This document shows, piece after piece, positions 1 to 7,661 of a DNA stretch of 64,000 nt. Every line of letters starts with the position of its first letter. The stretch's first letter is position 1. This DNA is from an uncultured Bacteroidales bacterium (lineage in GTDB: Bacteria > Bacteroidota > Bacteroidia > Bacteroidales > UBA932). Under the pieces are notes generated by a model. The model was not told where the DNA came from, did no database searches, and saw nothing but the letters and a program-made list of their open reading frames with translations. Made by a program: the position numbers and the translations under genes. Location: positions 1-64,000 of the forward strand of contig CAKULN010000008.1 of NCBI GenBank assembly GCA_934667175.1. Reading direction: 5' to 3'.

Positions 1-84
1 CCATCCACCATTGCCCAAGCCTCCCGCATCTCCGGAGTCTCTCCAGCTGACATCTCCGTCCTGCTGGTCTATTTCGGACGGTAG
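1..84 (+). CDS. mnmG: MnmG (GidA) C-terminal end, 5' truncated by window
   Basis: The first 27 codons read in frame 1 and end at TAG. They encode a tail with the motif RISGVSPADISVLLVYFGR, which is typical of the C-terminus of MnmG, the FAD-dependent subunit of the MnmEG complex that modifies U34 in tRNA wobble positions. Only the very end is present, so no catalytic residue can be examined. The T-rich stretch after the stop and the REP-like palindrome at 121 follow it. The match rests on a short but characteristic C-terminal signature. Confidence 0.8.
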   Translation, partial: PSTIAQASRISGVSPADISVLLVYFGR

Positions 85-120
85 TTTTTTTATATGTCGC
101 TTCGTTTGTTGGTGGGTACA

Positions 121-170
121 GTCGCTTCGACAGGCTCAGCGACCACGGTATCCATTGGTCGCTGAGTTTG
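121..170. repeat. REP-like palindrome 1
   Basis: GTCGCTTCGACAGGCTCAG followed by CGACC, with a second inverted half (GGTCGCTGAG) at 157. It belongs to the family with arms GGTCRCT/AGYGACC and core GAGCCTGTCGA. It lies between mnmG and the GIY-YIG gene. Confidence 0.85.
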
Positions 171-225
171 TGTTTTGACTAGCTTACCAATCATCGAAGC
201 GACTTATACTGTTATTGTAATATTT

Positions 226-252
226 CGGTCGCTGAGCTTGTCGAAGCGACCG
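226..252. repeat. REP-like palindrome 2
   Basis: A complete element with arms CGGTCGCT and AGCGACCG around the core GAGCTTGTCGA. It lies directly after the 3' end of the GIY-YIG gene on the opposite strand. Confidence 0.88.
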
Positions 253-254
253 TG

Positions 255-539
255 TTAATGCCTTTTGGATTTGGATAATTCAGAAAGCTGCTCTGTATTT
301 CCATTGATCAAAGCCTCTTTCTTCTTGTGACTCCATCCTTGAATTTGCTTTTCACGATAGAAAGCTTCATCAATATTCATGAATTCTTCAAAATACATTA
401 GTTTAATTGGTAAGCGTTTCTTAGTATAGTTGGATCCTTCTCCGTTTTGATGTTGTAGTAGTCGTAATTCTAAATCATTTGTACTTCCTGTGTAGAAACT
501 TCCATCTGAACATTCAAGAATGTACGTGTATCCTTTCAT
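255..539 (-). CDS. GIY-YIG nuclease family protein
   Basis: A 94-residue stand-alone GIY-YIG domain. The N-terminus has the two sheet motifs in the form YTYILE (residues 4-9) and FYTGSTNDLELRLLQH, with the conserved Arg at about residue 26, followed by YTKKRLPIKLMYFEEF and the Glu/Lys-rich helix of small UvrC-like or YhbQ-like nucleases. The family cuts DNA with one divalent metal ion; stand-alone members are often poorly characterised. The gene is alone between two converging sets of REP-like palindromes (226-252 downstream and 563-676 upstream), and no other gene shares its strand spacing as an operon. Lys/Arg-rich at the C-terminus. The association with the repeats could mean that this nuclease acts on them, but that is inference. 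Confidence 0.85.
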   Translation of the reverse strand: MKGYTYILECSDGSFYTGSTNDLELRLLQHQNGEGSNYTKKRLPIKLMYFEEFMNIDEAFYREKQIQGWSHKKKEALINGNTEQLSELSKSKRH

Positions 540-562
540 AGTTTAGTGCTTTAATTTACTGC

Positions 563-676
563 TTCAGCGCTTCGATGCTTCGATGCTTCGACAAGCTCAG
601 CAACCACAAGCTCAGCAACCGAAGCTTATTGTTTACTGAATAGAATTATCGGTCACTGAGCCTGTCGAAGTGACCG
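563..676. repeat. REP-like repeat cluster 3/4
   Basis: A degenerate copy at 563-625 contains two 8-bp GATGCTTC units, then CGACAAGCTCAGCAACC and a further half copy. A perfect copy follows at 650-676, with arms CGGTCACT/AGTGACCG. The cluster fills the gap between ruvA and the GIY-YIG gene. Confidence 0.85.
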
Positions 677-695
677 CATTATATAATATAAGAAA

Positions 696-1283
696 TTACA
701 TCATCTGCAACGCTGACTTGATAATCTGCTCGACTTTTGCGTTCGGATTGGCTTTGAGTACGGCTTGGATGGCTTTGTTGACAGCTGGTTTGGCGAAACC
801 GAGCATGACGAGGGCACGGCTGGCCTCTTCGACGATTTCGCTGCGGTTGCCACCGAACAGTTCTGTTGAATCCGCTCCTTCACCTTTGACGATTTTGTCT
901 TTCAGTTCCAGTACAAGCCTCTGGGCACTCTTCACACCGATTCCTTTCACACTCTTTATCCTTGCGATGTCCTCCGAAAGAATAGCCTGTCTGATTTCCT
1001 CAGCTGAGAGCGAAGAAAGCATCATTCTAGCTGAATTTACACCTATCCCTGACACGCTGATAAGCAGTTCAAACAATTCTCGCTCATCTTTTGTAGCAAA
1101 GCCATAGTACAACTCTGCATCCTCTCGAAGGTAATGGAATATGTAGACCTTTGCCTCCTTCTTATCCTGCAGCGCCTGAAAGGTCTGCAAAGAAATCAGA
1201 ATGCTGTACCCGATTCCGTTATTCTCAAGTATCAACTCAGCAGGGGAGAGCTCGACTATTGTCCCTTTGATGTAATCGATCAT
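696..1283 (-). CDS. ruvA: Holliday junction branch migration protein RuvA
   Basis: A 195-residue RuvA, the usual length. It binds four-way DNA junctions as a tetramer and loads the RuvB motor during recombinational repair. Visible parts are the N-terminal OB fold (MIDYIKGTIVELSP), the two helix-hairpin-helix motifs (LISVSGIGVNSARMMLSS and IKSVKGIGVKSAQRLVLEL), and the C-terminal domain III after an acidic linker (EEASRALVMLGF), which contacts RuvB. The ATG at 1283 was chosen over an upstream TTG at 1289 because the family begins with M-I-x-x-I-x-G. A possible -7 box (TAATTTTG on the reverse strand, 1306-1313) lies 23 bp upstream. ruvB is not adjacent, which is common in Bacteroidota. Confidence 0.97.
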   Translation of the reverse strand: MIDYIKGTIVELSPAELILENNGIGYSILISLQTFQALQDKKEAKVYIFHYLREDAELYYGFATKDERELFELLISVSGIGVNSARMMLSSLSAEEIRQAILSEDIARIKSVKGIGVKSAQRLVLELKDKIVKGEGADSTELFGGNRSEIVEEASRALVMLGFAKPAVNKAIQAVLKANPNAKVEQIIKSALQMM

Positions 1284-1407
1284 ATTCAAAGATTTTTGTT
1301 CAAGGCAAAATTAGCACTTTTTGCGCCAATTCGCTCCCATTATACAATCTTTCTGAGTACTATTATGTCTGTCATAGTATCGTAAGAAATTTTAATTACC
1401 TTACATA

Positions 1408-1431
1408 GGTCACTGAGCCTGCCGAAGTGAC
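1408..1431. repeat. REP-like palindrome 5
   Basis: GGTCACTGAG-CCTGCCGAAGTGAC, one mismatch from the consensus. It lies in the 387-bp gap between the divergent genes ruvA and sufS. Confidence 0.85.
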
Positions 1432-1455
1432 ATTTAACATTTGCAACCTCATTTA

Positions 1456-1560
1456 GGTCACTTTGATGCTTTGATGCTTTGATGCTTCGATGCTTCGATG
1501 CTTCGATGCTTCGACAAGCTCAGCAACCGCAAGCTCAGCAACCGTGGGCTCAGTGACCAA
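1456..1560. repeat. REP-derived cluster with 8-bp tandem repeat
   Basis: Six head-to-tail copies of GATGCTTY (1465-1512; the first two end in T, the next four in C) run directly into CGACAAGCTCAGCAACC and two more half elements (CGCAAGCTCAGCAACCG, TGGGCTCAGTGACC). The tandem array appears to be an expansion of the GCTTCGAC half of the REP-like palindrome. It lies about 100 bp upstream of the putative sufS promoter. Confidence 0.85.
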
Positions 1561-1670
1561 TAGTTCTCATTGGACTTTCTTACATTAATATTCGCGCCCA
1601 TCATTTCAATAACAGTCCATTCTTCCGATGCTTTTGATTATATTTGCAAGATTGAATAGGAGGTTTGATA

Positions 1671-2894
1671 ATGAATATTCAAGATCTCAGAAATATGTTT
1701 CCAGCGCTTTCGCGCACGGTCTATGGCAAGCCGCTTGTCTATTTTGATAACGCTGCCACAGCTCAGCGTCCGCAGTCGGTCATCGACAAATGGACCGAGC
1801 TGACGGTCGGAGCGAACGCCAACATTCACCGCGCGGTCCACAAACTCGCTGCCGATGCCACGGAGGAGTACGAAAGCACCCGCGATGCTGTGAAGGAATA
1901 TATTAACGCATCTTCCCGTGAAGAGGTGATATTCACTTCAGGTACCACTGGATCCATCAACCTTGTCGCCTTTTCTTTCGGTGAGACTTTCGTCCACGAA
2001 GGCGATGAGATCATCATTTCCGAGGCCGAGCATCATTCCAACATTGTTCCGTGGCAGATGCTTTGCCAAAGGAAAAGGGCTACATTGAGGGTTCTTCATG
2101 TTGACGACGATGGACATCTGGATCTTGACGAATTGAAGTCTCTGCTGAATCCTAAGACGAGGATAGTTGCTGTCGCCCAGATTTCCAATGTTCTTGGCAT
2201 TGTCAATCCTGTGAAGGAAGTCGTAAAGATTTGTCATTCAGCTGGTTGTCCTGTTTTGATTGACGGAGCTCAGGGAATGGTGCATGAAGGTGTTGACGTT
2301 CAGAATGTTGACTGTGATTTTTATGCTTTTTCTGGGCATAAGATCTATGCAGCTACGGGTACTGGAGTCCTTTACGGAAAGCGCAAGTGGTTGGATCAGA
2401 TGGTTCCGTATCAAGGTGGGGGAGAGATGATCGCTACCGTGAAGTTTTCCGGTACGACTTACGCTCCGCTTCCGGAGAAATTCGAGGCCGGAACCCAGAA
2501 TATTAATTCCATGCCAACCTTGAAACCGGCTATCGAGATGGCTAAATTGATGACTGATAAAGAATTAGTTGATAATCAGATTGCCGTGTCTGAATATTTA
2601 CTTCATGCACTGACGAGTAATCCGAGAATCCGTCTTTATGGCGTTCCACGTGGAACGGAGTCTAAGATTCCTCTCTTTTCATTCAGTGTGGACGGAGCGC
2701 ATCATGAGGATCTGGCTCTGATTTTGGACAAGATGGGAATCGCTGTGCGTTCCGGCCAGATGTGTGCTGAGCCGATTATGGACAGGTTCGGGGTCACTGG
2801 GATGCTTCGCGCGTCCCTCGCTCCGTACAACATGTTGGAGGAGGCGGAATATTTCATCAAGTCGCTCAACAAGGCGGTTGCGATGCTGGTTTAG
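1671..2894 (+). CDS. sufS: Cysteine desulfurase SufS
   Basis: A 407-residue PLP-dependent class V aminotransferase of the group II (SufS) desulfurase type. It removes sulfur from cysteine as a persulfide for Fe-S cluster assembly. Visible features are YFDNAATAQRP near the N-terminus, the PLP-pocket histidine motif EAEHHSNIVPW, the Schiff-base lysine in FSGHKIYAATGTG, and the catalytic cysteine in RSGQMCAEPIMDRFG. The start is ATG 1671: AGGAGG at 1658-1663 lies 7 nt upstream, while the in-frame TTG at 1665 is too close. A -7-like TATATTTG occurs at 1639-1646. It is followed by sufE and a sufT-like gene, although sufBCD are not in the window. Confidence 0.97.
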   Translation: MNIQDLRNMFPALSRTVYGKPLVYFDNAATAQRPQSVIDKWTELTVGANANIHRAVHKLAADATEEYESTRDAVKEYINASSREEVIFTSGTTGSINLVAFSFGETFVHEGDEIIISEAEHHSNIVPWQMLCQRKRATLRVLHVDDDGHLDLDELKSLLNPKTRIVAVAQISNVLGIVNPVKEVVKICHSAGCPVLIDGAQGMVHEGVDVQNVDCDFYAFSGHKIYAATGTGVLYGKRKWLDQMVPYQGGGEMIATVKFSGTTYAPLPEKFEAGTQNINSMPTLKPAIEMAKLMTDKELVDNQIAVSEYLLHALTSNPRIRLYGVPRGTESKIPLFSFSVDGAHHEDLALILDKMGIAVRSGQMCAEPIMDRFGVTGMLRASLAPYNMLEEAEYFIKSLNKAVAMLV

Positions 2895-2927
2895 TGAATT
2901 AGTGCCATTTGTATTTAGGTATTGCGG

Positions 2928-3077
2928 CCCTTCGACAGGCTCAGGGACCGCAGACTCAGCAACCGATAGGCTTAGTGACAGTATATTCAGTAGAAGATAA
3001 ATGTTTATTAAATGTGTGTATGTAAATTGCGGTCACTGAGCCTTCGGTTGCTGAGCCTGCCGAAGCACCGAAGTGAC
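2928..3077. repeat. REP-like repeat cluster 7/8
   Basis: Two groups of degenerate copies (2928-2980 and 3028-3077), containing CTTCGACAGGCTCAGGGACC, GACTCAGCAACC and a composite GGTCACTGAGCC-TTCGGTTGCTGAGCC. They fill the sufS-sufE gap, so an ORF extension of sufE upstream of 3136 is repeat DNA, not protein. Confidence 0.85.
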
Positions 3078-3135
3078 GGACTCTTCAACCTTTGAAGTGA
3101 CTTGTATATTTGGATATTTGAAATTGTTATTTGAT

Positions 3136-3549
3136 ATGAACTCATTGGAGGAAGCAAAACAGTCTGTGATTGACGATTTCTCGATGTACGATGAATGGCT
3201 CGACAAATACGAGTATCTTATCGACTTGGGAAAGAATCTGGAAGCGTATCCGGAAGCGGAAAAGACTGAGGATAAGTTGATTAAGGGATGTCAGTCAAGG
3301 GTTTGGCTGGATTGGCGGCTTGAGGACGGAAAACTGTACTTCAGGGCGGACAGCGATGCTATCATCACAAAAGGCATTATATCTCTCTTGATCAGCGTCT
3401 ATTCCGGTCGCACTCCGAAAGAGATCGCTGCGGATGATTTCAGTTTCATCAACCAGATCGGCCTTAAGGAGAATCTGTCCCCGACCAGAGCCAACGGTCT
3501 CGTCTCGATGATCGACACCATCAAGGCTGTGGCTTTGGAGAACAGTTAG
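3136..3549 (+). CDS. sufE: Cysteine desulfuration protein SufE
   Basis: A 137-residue SufE-family protein, which accepts the persulfide from SufS and passes it to the Fe-S scaffold. The acceptor cysteine is in the signature IKGCQSRVW (Cys52 with this start). The rest shows the family fold pattern, including RADSDAIITKGIISLLISVYSG and the C-terminal GLKENLSPTRANGL. The frame is open upstream to 3073, but that part lies in REP-like repeat DNA, so ATG 3136 (MNSLEEAK) is the natural start. It follows sufS on the same strand, separated by repeats rather than being tightly coupled. Confidence 0.95.
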   Translation: MNSLEEAKQSVIDDFSMYDEWLDKYEYLIDLGKNLEAYPEAEKTEDKLIKGCQSRVWLDWRLEDGKLYFRADSDAIITKGIISLLISVYSGRTPKEIAADDFSFINQIGLKENLSPTRANGLVSMIDTIKAVALENS

Positions 3550-3555
3550 TGATGC

Positions 3556-3590
3556 CATTACTATGAATAGGACTAAAGTGCATAGTAATG
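3556..3590 (+). terminator. Hairpin after sufE
   Basis: Perfect 10-bp arms CATTACTATG (3556-3565) and CATAGTAATG (3581-3590), starting 6 nt after the sufE stop. No long T-run follows, so its strength as a terminator is uncertain. Confidence 0.45.
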
Positions 3591-3687
3591 ATTAAATTTG
3601 TGGAAAATGCCTGCCGCTGGTTTGGCTATGAAAGTGTAAGTTGTTTTTAGACTTGTTGAAGAATATAATTGTTTGATTAAGTGTAAT

Positions 3688-4161
3688 ATGAGCATATTCA
3701 AGAATAAAGAAGAGGAAAAGGCAGCCGCACAGGAGCCGCAGGTGGAGCAGGAGAGTGAGGTTCTTTCAGCTGAGGACGTCAAGGCGCTCGCGCCGCTGTA
3801 TGACAATGTGGTTCTTGCTTTGAAGCAGGTCTATGATCCTGAAATCCCGGTCAACATCTATGATCTTGGCCTCATTTACGAGCTTGTCATCAACAAGAGA
3901 CACGAGGCTTTCATAAAGATGACCTTCACCGCTCCGAACTGCCCTATGGCCGATGAGGTGCTTGATGAGGTTCAGAGAAACGTCACTGACGTCCCTGGTA
4001 TCAAAGCCTGCAATGTGGAACTGGTCTTTGATCCGGCTTGGGATCAGTCCATGCTTTCCGACGAGGCCCGCTTGGAACTCGGTCTGGATGATGTTGACTC
4101 TGATGCCGGCCGTGTTGATCCCGGCACCGGCCCGGATTATTCAAAGGAGCCGAATTCCTGA
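3688..4161 (+). CDS. MIP18/DUF59 family Fe-S assembly protein (SufT-like)
   Basis: A 157-residue protein with an acidic, low-complexity N-terminus (to about residue 35, rich in Glu/Gln/Ala) and a DUF59 domain. The domain shows VYDPEIPVNIYDLGLIY and the conserved cysteine in TFTAPNCPMADEV. DUF59 proteins (SufT, MIP18, PaaD) act in Fe-S cluster maturation. The position after sufS and sufE supports this role here. ATG 3688 (MSIFKNKEEE) is preferred over the open frame from 3673. The C-terminal tail is Asp/Gly/Pro-rich and not part of the domain. Confidence 0.9.
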   Translation: MSIFKNKEEEKAAAQEPQVEQESEVLSAEDVKALAPLYDNVVLALKQVYDPEIPVNIYDLGLIYELVINKRHEAFIKMTFTAPNCPMADEVLDEVQRNVTDVPGIKACNVELVFDPAWDQSMLSDEARLELGLDDVDSDAGRVDPGTGPDYSKEPNS

Positions 4162-4249
4162 TCTGACATATTCAAACATTGCATTTGGCCGCTCTGCTTT
4201 TGTTTGAATATTCATAAGTTATTTCGCGGCCTCCATTTTGATTGGTACG

Positions 4250-4741
4250 ATGGCCTTTGTTAGCATATACTTTTCCCTTGGCAGCAACCTTGGCAACCGC
4301 GAGAAGAACATCGAGGATGCTCTCCACCGCATGGACGAGGCCTTTGAAGGCCATTTCACGGCTCTCTCGCGGCTTATCGAGACCAAACCGATGGGATTCT
4401 CCGGTGGCAAGTTTCTAAACGCTGTGGCGCTTTACAGAACCTTCAGACCCGATGTCTCGGTGGAAGACGCGGCCACGGAAGTCCTGCGCAAAATCAAAAC
4501 AATCGAGCGCTCGATGGGCAGAACCGACCCTCCTGAATATGACGGCTCCGGCAACCGCATCTATCATTCCCGCATCATAGACATCGACATTCTCTTCTAC
4601 GGCACCGACCGCATTGATATTCCCGACCTCACCATCCCCCACAAGGACATCGAGAACCGCCCCTTCGTGATGATCCCCCTCCAGGAAGTCGCCAAACCCT
4701 CACTCAAAACTGCTTTTCCCGAATATTTTTCGTCAAAATAA
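4250..4741 (+). CDS. folK: 2-amino-4-hydroxy-6-hydroxymethyldihydropteridine diphosphokinase (HPPK)
   Basis: A 163-residue HPPK that transfers pyrophosphate from ATP to hydroxymethyl-dihydropterin in folate synthesis. The N-terminal signature YFSLGSNLGNREKNI and the ATP/metal motif SRIIDIDILFYG (Asp pair), followed by IPHKDIENRPFVMIPL, are clear. ATG 4250 was chosen; the in-frame TTG at 4238 has no better support. It follows the sufT-like gene by about 90 bp. The last codons overlap the first of three GTCAAAATA repeats. Confidence 0.95.
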   Translation: MAFVSIYFSLGSNLGNREKNIEDALHRMDEAFEGHFTALSRLIETKPMGFSGGKFLNAVALYRTFRPDVSVEDAATEVLRKIKTIERSMGRTDPPEYDGSGNRIYHSRIIDIDILFYGTDRIDIPDLTIPHKDIENRPFVMIPLQEVAKPSLKTAFPEYFSSK

Positions 4742-5124
4742 GCAGGTTTCAACCACTAAAAACTGTCAAAATAACGCATTTCGTTCTGCTATTTTCGTCA
4801 AAATAGCGCAATAGAAACATGGTATTCCTATCTTAATATTTATAAATCAGTCTATTATGGCAGATGGTTTATATTGCGTTTTTTGTGGGTAATAGAATTG
4901 AATATTGTTGTCCGGTGATAGGCTAAATAACCGGACAAACGACTAAATAGTGTGGTTTGTCAGGCAGAAGGGTAGTTTGGGTGGATAAATATGACGTTGT
5001 CCCTCCTATAGATTAATACTGAAACGGAAGAAATCCGATTGGTACATCGAATGATTTTTGAATAAGTAATTGCCAAAAGGCATTGATTTTGTTATGCATA
5101 AGTGGCTTATAACACTAAAATACA
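4732..5124. other. Intergenic segment with GTCAAAATA repeats, a hairpin and dispersed repeat copy A
   Basis: GTCAAAATA occurs at 4732, 4765 and 4797 (spacing 33 and 32). The third copy forms the loop and right arm of the hairpin GCTATTTT-CGTC-AAAATAGC (4788-4807), which may terminate folK. Dispersed repeat A is at 4909-4990. No gene was found in 4742-5124. Confidence 0.6.
4909..4990 (+). repeat. Dispersed ~80-bp repeat, copy A
   Basis: Begins TGTCCGGTGA and ends AGTTTGGGTGGATAAAT. It aligns end to end with copy C (9632-9714), sharing CCGGACAA, TGGTTTGTC, GGCAGAAGG and GTTTGGGTGGATAAAT, and more weakly with copy B (6195-6256). Confidence 0.8.
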
Positions 5125-6075
5125 ATGCATAATAAACTTACCTGTCTCATCTTGTCCTTGTTTATCGCTGTGTCTGCGGCAGCCCATAACATTGAAATCA
5201 CCGTCAAACTTGGGAGCGAGCCGGCGGAGTACGCATTTGTCCTGCGTAATTCAAAGTACATTGGAACCTGCGATTCTCAGGGCGTGCTTATTCTTGATGG
5301 ATCAATTTTCGAGCAAGGCGACACCCTTTCGGCCATATTCGCTGGTGTTGGTTCAGATCATTTGTTGTTCAAGGAGCGGCAAACCTCCTATGGCCTCAAA
5401 GTCGCCACTGAGGAGATAGCCACATCAACAGTCGAAACCGATGGGGTCAATCTGCTTGATGAATATCTCAGGCTTATCTCGAAAATCAAATACAAGACGG
5501 TTCTTTACGGTGACAGATACCAAATGACTTATGAAAGGTCTGAGTGCCATGGAGACAGTCTCGTCACGGCTGCCAAGGGAATCACGACTTTGGCTCTTTT
5601 GCATCGTCAGAAATCAAAGGATGATGAATATTGGCAAAAAATCAATGCCGAGGATGATAGTCTGGAGACATCGTGGGCTGCCTTCGGACTCAACTATGCC
5701 AATCAAATAATGATGCTGTTGACATCGAAGAAAGTTCTGAAGGAATATTTTGGAGACAAGAGACTGCTTATACACAAAACTGTTTCAGCGTGCGGTGACT
5801 TGTGCTATATATTCCTTGAGGGAGATAACAGAGACAATCAGACAATGGTCCGATTCAATGATAAAGATACTGAAATTCAGGAAGTCTCTCGTTCGTTTCT
5901 CGGTGGTGGCAGCCTGATTGTCTCATCGGACACTTCATTGCATACAGTCAGGATTGCCCTCAGGGCAGTTGACAAGTCAGTTTGTCTTGACAGGATTGCC
6001 ATTGAAGCCTACATTCCAAAAGGCGACATCCGCTATCACCAATCCTATTCCGACTTAAAATTCCTCGGAAGGTAA
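5125..6075 (+). CDS. Secreted protein of unknown function
   Basis: A 316-residue protein with a clear signal peptide (MHNKLTCLILSLFIAVSAAA, cleavage probably after AAA or AHN). The segment after it (IEITVKLGSEPAEYAFVLRNSKYIGTC...) resembles the carboxypeptidase-regulatory-like beta-sandwich often found at the N-terminus of Bacteroidota surface proteins. The rest shows no motif that I recognise. It is predicted to be periplasmic or surface-exposed. It stands alone between repeat-rich intergenic regions, downstream of dispersed repeat A. No lipobox cysteine follows the signal peptide. I do not assign a function. Confidence 0.75.
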   Translation: MHNKLTCLILSLFIAVSAAAHNIEITVKLGSEPAEYAFVLRNSKYIGTCDSQGVLILDGSIFEQGDTLSAIFAGVGSDHLLFKERQTSYGLKVATEEIATSTVETDGVNLLDEYLRLISKIKYKTVLYGDRYQMTYERSECHGDSLVTAAKGITTLALLHRQKSKDDEYWQKINAEDDSLETSWAAFGLNYANQIMMLLTSKKVLKEYFGDKRLLIHKTVSACGDLCYIFLEGDNRDNQTMVRFNDKDTEIQEVSRSFLGGGSLIVSSDTSLHTVRIALRAVDKSVCLDRIAIEAYIPKGDIRYHQSYSDLKFLGR

Positions 6076-6087
6076 TTATATGCTTTT

Positions 6088-6167
6088 CGGGTGCATAGTC
6101 CGCAATTATGCACCCGATGTCCAACCGATCAGCACTTTCGGGTGCGAAAATGGCTTGTTTGCACCCG
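6088..6167. repeat. Two CGGGTGC hairpins
   Basis: Hairpin 1 has 9-bp arms CGGGTGCAT (6088-6096) and ATGCACCCG (6108-6116). Hairpin 2 has arms CGGGTGC (6139-6145) and GCACCCG (6161-6167). Both follow the stop of the secreted protein gene and share the same stem sequence. Confidence 0.7.
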
Positions 6168-6194
6168 TGAGGTTTCTCTAAGACAGGTAATAAT

Positions 6195-6256
6195 GCCCGG
6201 CTTGATTACCGTACAAAACGGTTGAAGTTTGTCTGGCGGAATGGTTGGTTGGACAA
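6195..6256 (+). repeat. Dispersed ~80-bp repeat, copy B (diverged)
   Basis: GCCCGGCTTGATTACCG, then ACGGTTGAAG, TTTGTCTGGCGGAA and TGGTTGG. It matches the central part of copy C (9632-9714) and lacks the terminal GGTGGATAAAT. Confidence 0.65.
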
Positions 6257-6339
6257 AAACACTTATCGAATCGATGGAAATCTATTTTTTTTTGCCGCTT
6301 ATTTATTTAATGAGAAACTCGACATTTTCGGCCCTCTTG

Positions 6340-6484
6340 GGCAACGTTTTCGCACCATAATGTTGCCGGAGGGCTCTTGTTGGCTCTCTTGGGTGACGAA
6401 ATAGCACGAAAACGTTGCCTGAGAGCTCTTGTTGGCTCTCTTGGGTGACGAAATAGCACGAAAACGTTGCCTGAGAGCTCTTTC
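6340..6484. repeat. 52-bp tandem repeat with inverted flank
   Basis: Two exact 52-bp units (6373-6424 and 6425-6476), each starting GCTCTTGTTGGCTC and containing GCACGAAAACGTTGCC, are followed by a partial third unit. An inverted copy GGCAACGTTTTCG at 6340-6352 can pair with CGAAAACGTTGCC at 6407-6419. The block lies between two diverged ends of the accessory segment and encodes nothing recognisable. Confidence 0.8.
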
Positions 6485-6585
6485 CCATCGTTATGGTAGC
6501 GTTTTATCCTTGAAAAGCTGCCGTCAGAGGTGTTTTTTTACATAGAAAGGAGCGATATTGCTTGTTTGTGCTCTCATCAGTGTGA

Positions 6586-7461
6586 TTATTCTTTGTCGGT
6601 GTCGTTGTGGTCTTCGATGCTTGGGGTAGGCGTTTGGGCCTTAAAGAATCTTTTTGCGGAAAGGGGAGAGATGACTTGGCGGCCTGTCTTTGATTCCAGA
6701 GTCTCTCTTGCCACACGGGCGACGTCACCGCCTTCTTTCGCGCACACTTTGTTCTCTTCTAATGTCTGAGGATTCTTGGCCTTTGTGATGCTGGTGGCTG
6801 AGAGTTCCGCGAGCATATTCAACACAAGTTCCTCGTTGGTCATATTGTCGCGGAGATTTTCTTTTTTCAGTCCTTTTAGCTTTTTGTATTCTTTTGCTGT
6901 TCTGCCGGCCCACGCTTGGTAAATGATGTCGGTCAGTGAAGCGTACTGAATCCCTTCCTCCACGTTATGAAGCTTCCATTGGTCGGTCAGATCCTTACGG
7001 ATCTCGATGCTTTTCAAACGCTGGTTGATCCAATTGTCAGAATATCCAAGACGCTTGTAGTCCATCATCGCCTGCTGGATGCTGAGTTCGGGATCCTGCA
7101 ATTGGTTCAGGCGTTCCGCGCCAACTTTTGCCAACCAAACCTTGAACGGCTCCGCTTTCGGTGATGGAATGGACTGAACTATGCGCAGAAGCTGCTCTGT
7201 GTCAGCGACATCGGTTAAGCGCATCTTTCCGTCCGCTGCTGGCATTTTCAACTGGTTACAATTTGTAACCGGTTCATTTCCTTCTTTTATGAGTCTGTTT
7301 TTCAAGACTTTCCAATAATTGCGTGAAGTTTGGTAGTCAGGACTGTCTGTCAGTACAGAGATAACATCAACTATAGAGAAATACCAATTCTCTTTATCCT
7401 CATCCCAAACGGCGCGAATCCTATCTTCACCGAATATCTTTACAGCGTTCTTTTTTACCAT
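6586..7461 (-). CDS. Bro-N domain protein (BRO family, phage antirepressor-like)
   Basis: A 291-residue protein whose N-terminus (KNAVKIFGEDRIRAVWDEDKENWYFSIVDVISVLTDSP) is the BRO-family N-terminal domain known from phage antirepressors and baculovirus Bro proteins, which binds DNA. The conserved central region (MRLTDVADTEQLLRIVQSIPSPKAEPFK.WLAKVGAERL) and the helical C-terminal part (LKGLKKENLRDNMTNEELVLNMLAELSATSI) match the common chromosomal Bacteroidota version of this family. ATG 7461 (MVKKNAVKIF) is chosen; the frame continues upstream to 7668 but that part has no family resemblance and runs into the divergent gene. It is probably accessory DNA, perhaps a defence or prophage remnant, as no other phage gene is near. 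Confidence 0.88.
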   Translation of the reverse strand: MVKKNAVKIFGEDRIRAVWDEDKENWYFSIVDVISVLTDSPDYQTSRNYWKVLKNRLIKEGNEPVTNCNQLKMPAADGKMRLTDVADTEQLLRIVQSIPSPKAEPFKVWLAKVGAERLNQLQDPELSIQQAMMDYKRLGYSDNWINQRLKSIEIRKDLTDQWKLHNVEEGIQYASLTDIIYQAWAGRTAKEYKKLKGLKKENLRDNMTNEELVLNMLAELSATSITKAKNPQTLEENKVCAKEGGDVARVARETLESKTGRQVISPLSAKRFFKAQTPTPSIEDHNDTDKE

Positions 7462-7632
7462 AGTTTTATTGTTAGTCAAAGTTACAGCAATTTGATTGTT
7501 GGCCCTATTATCAGCCTGAAAGCAAACATACAAAAAAAATCCGAGTAATTCTTCGGTTGCCTGAAGAATGTTACTCATTGAATGTAGGAGCGAAAGTATC
7601 TGGTTTGTGTTCAATATGTCAGTTTTTTTATG

Positions 7633-7640
7633 TAGGTTTG
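7633..7640 (+). promoter_or_regulatory. Possible -7 box of the DUF5674 gene
   Basis: TAGGTTTG matches the Bacteroidota -7 consensus TAnnTTTG and lies 22 bp before the start codon. A -33 TTG at ideal spacing was not seen. Confidence 0.35.
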
Positions 7641-7661
7641 CGGAGGTAAGATAACATTGGT

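Noticed and set aside
1465..1512. Short repeats considered as a CRISPR array
   Set aside because: The 8-bp units are contiguous, without spacers, and no cas gene is present.
3073..3135. Longer N-terminus of SufE
   Set aside because: The extra codons translate REP-like repeat DNA; SufE homologues begin near the ATG at 3136.
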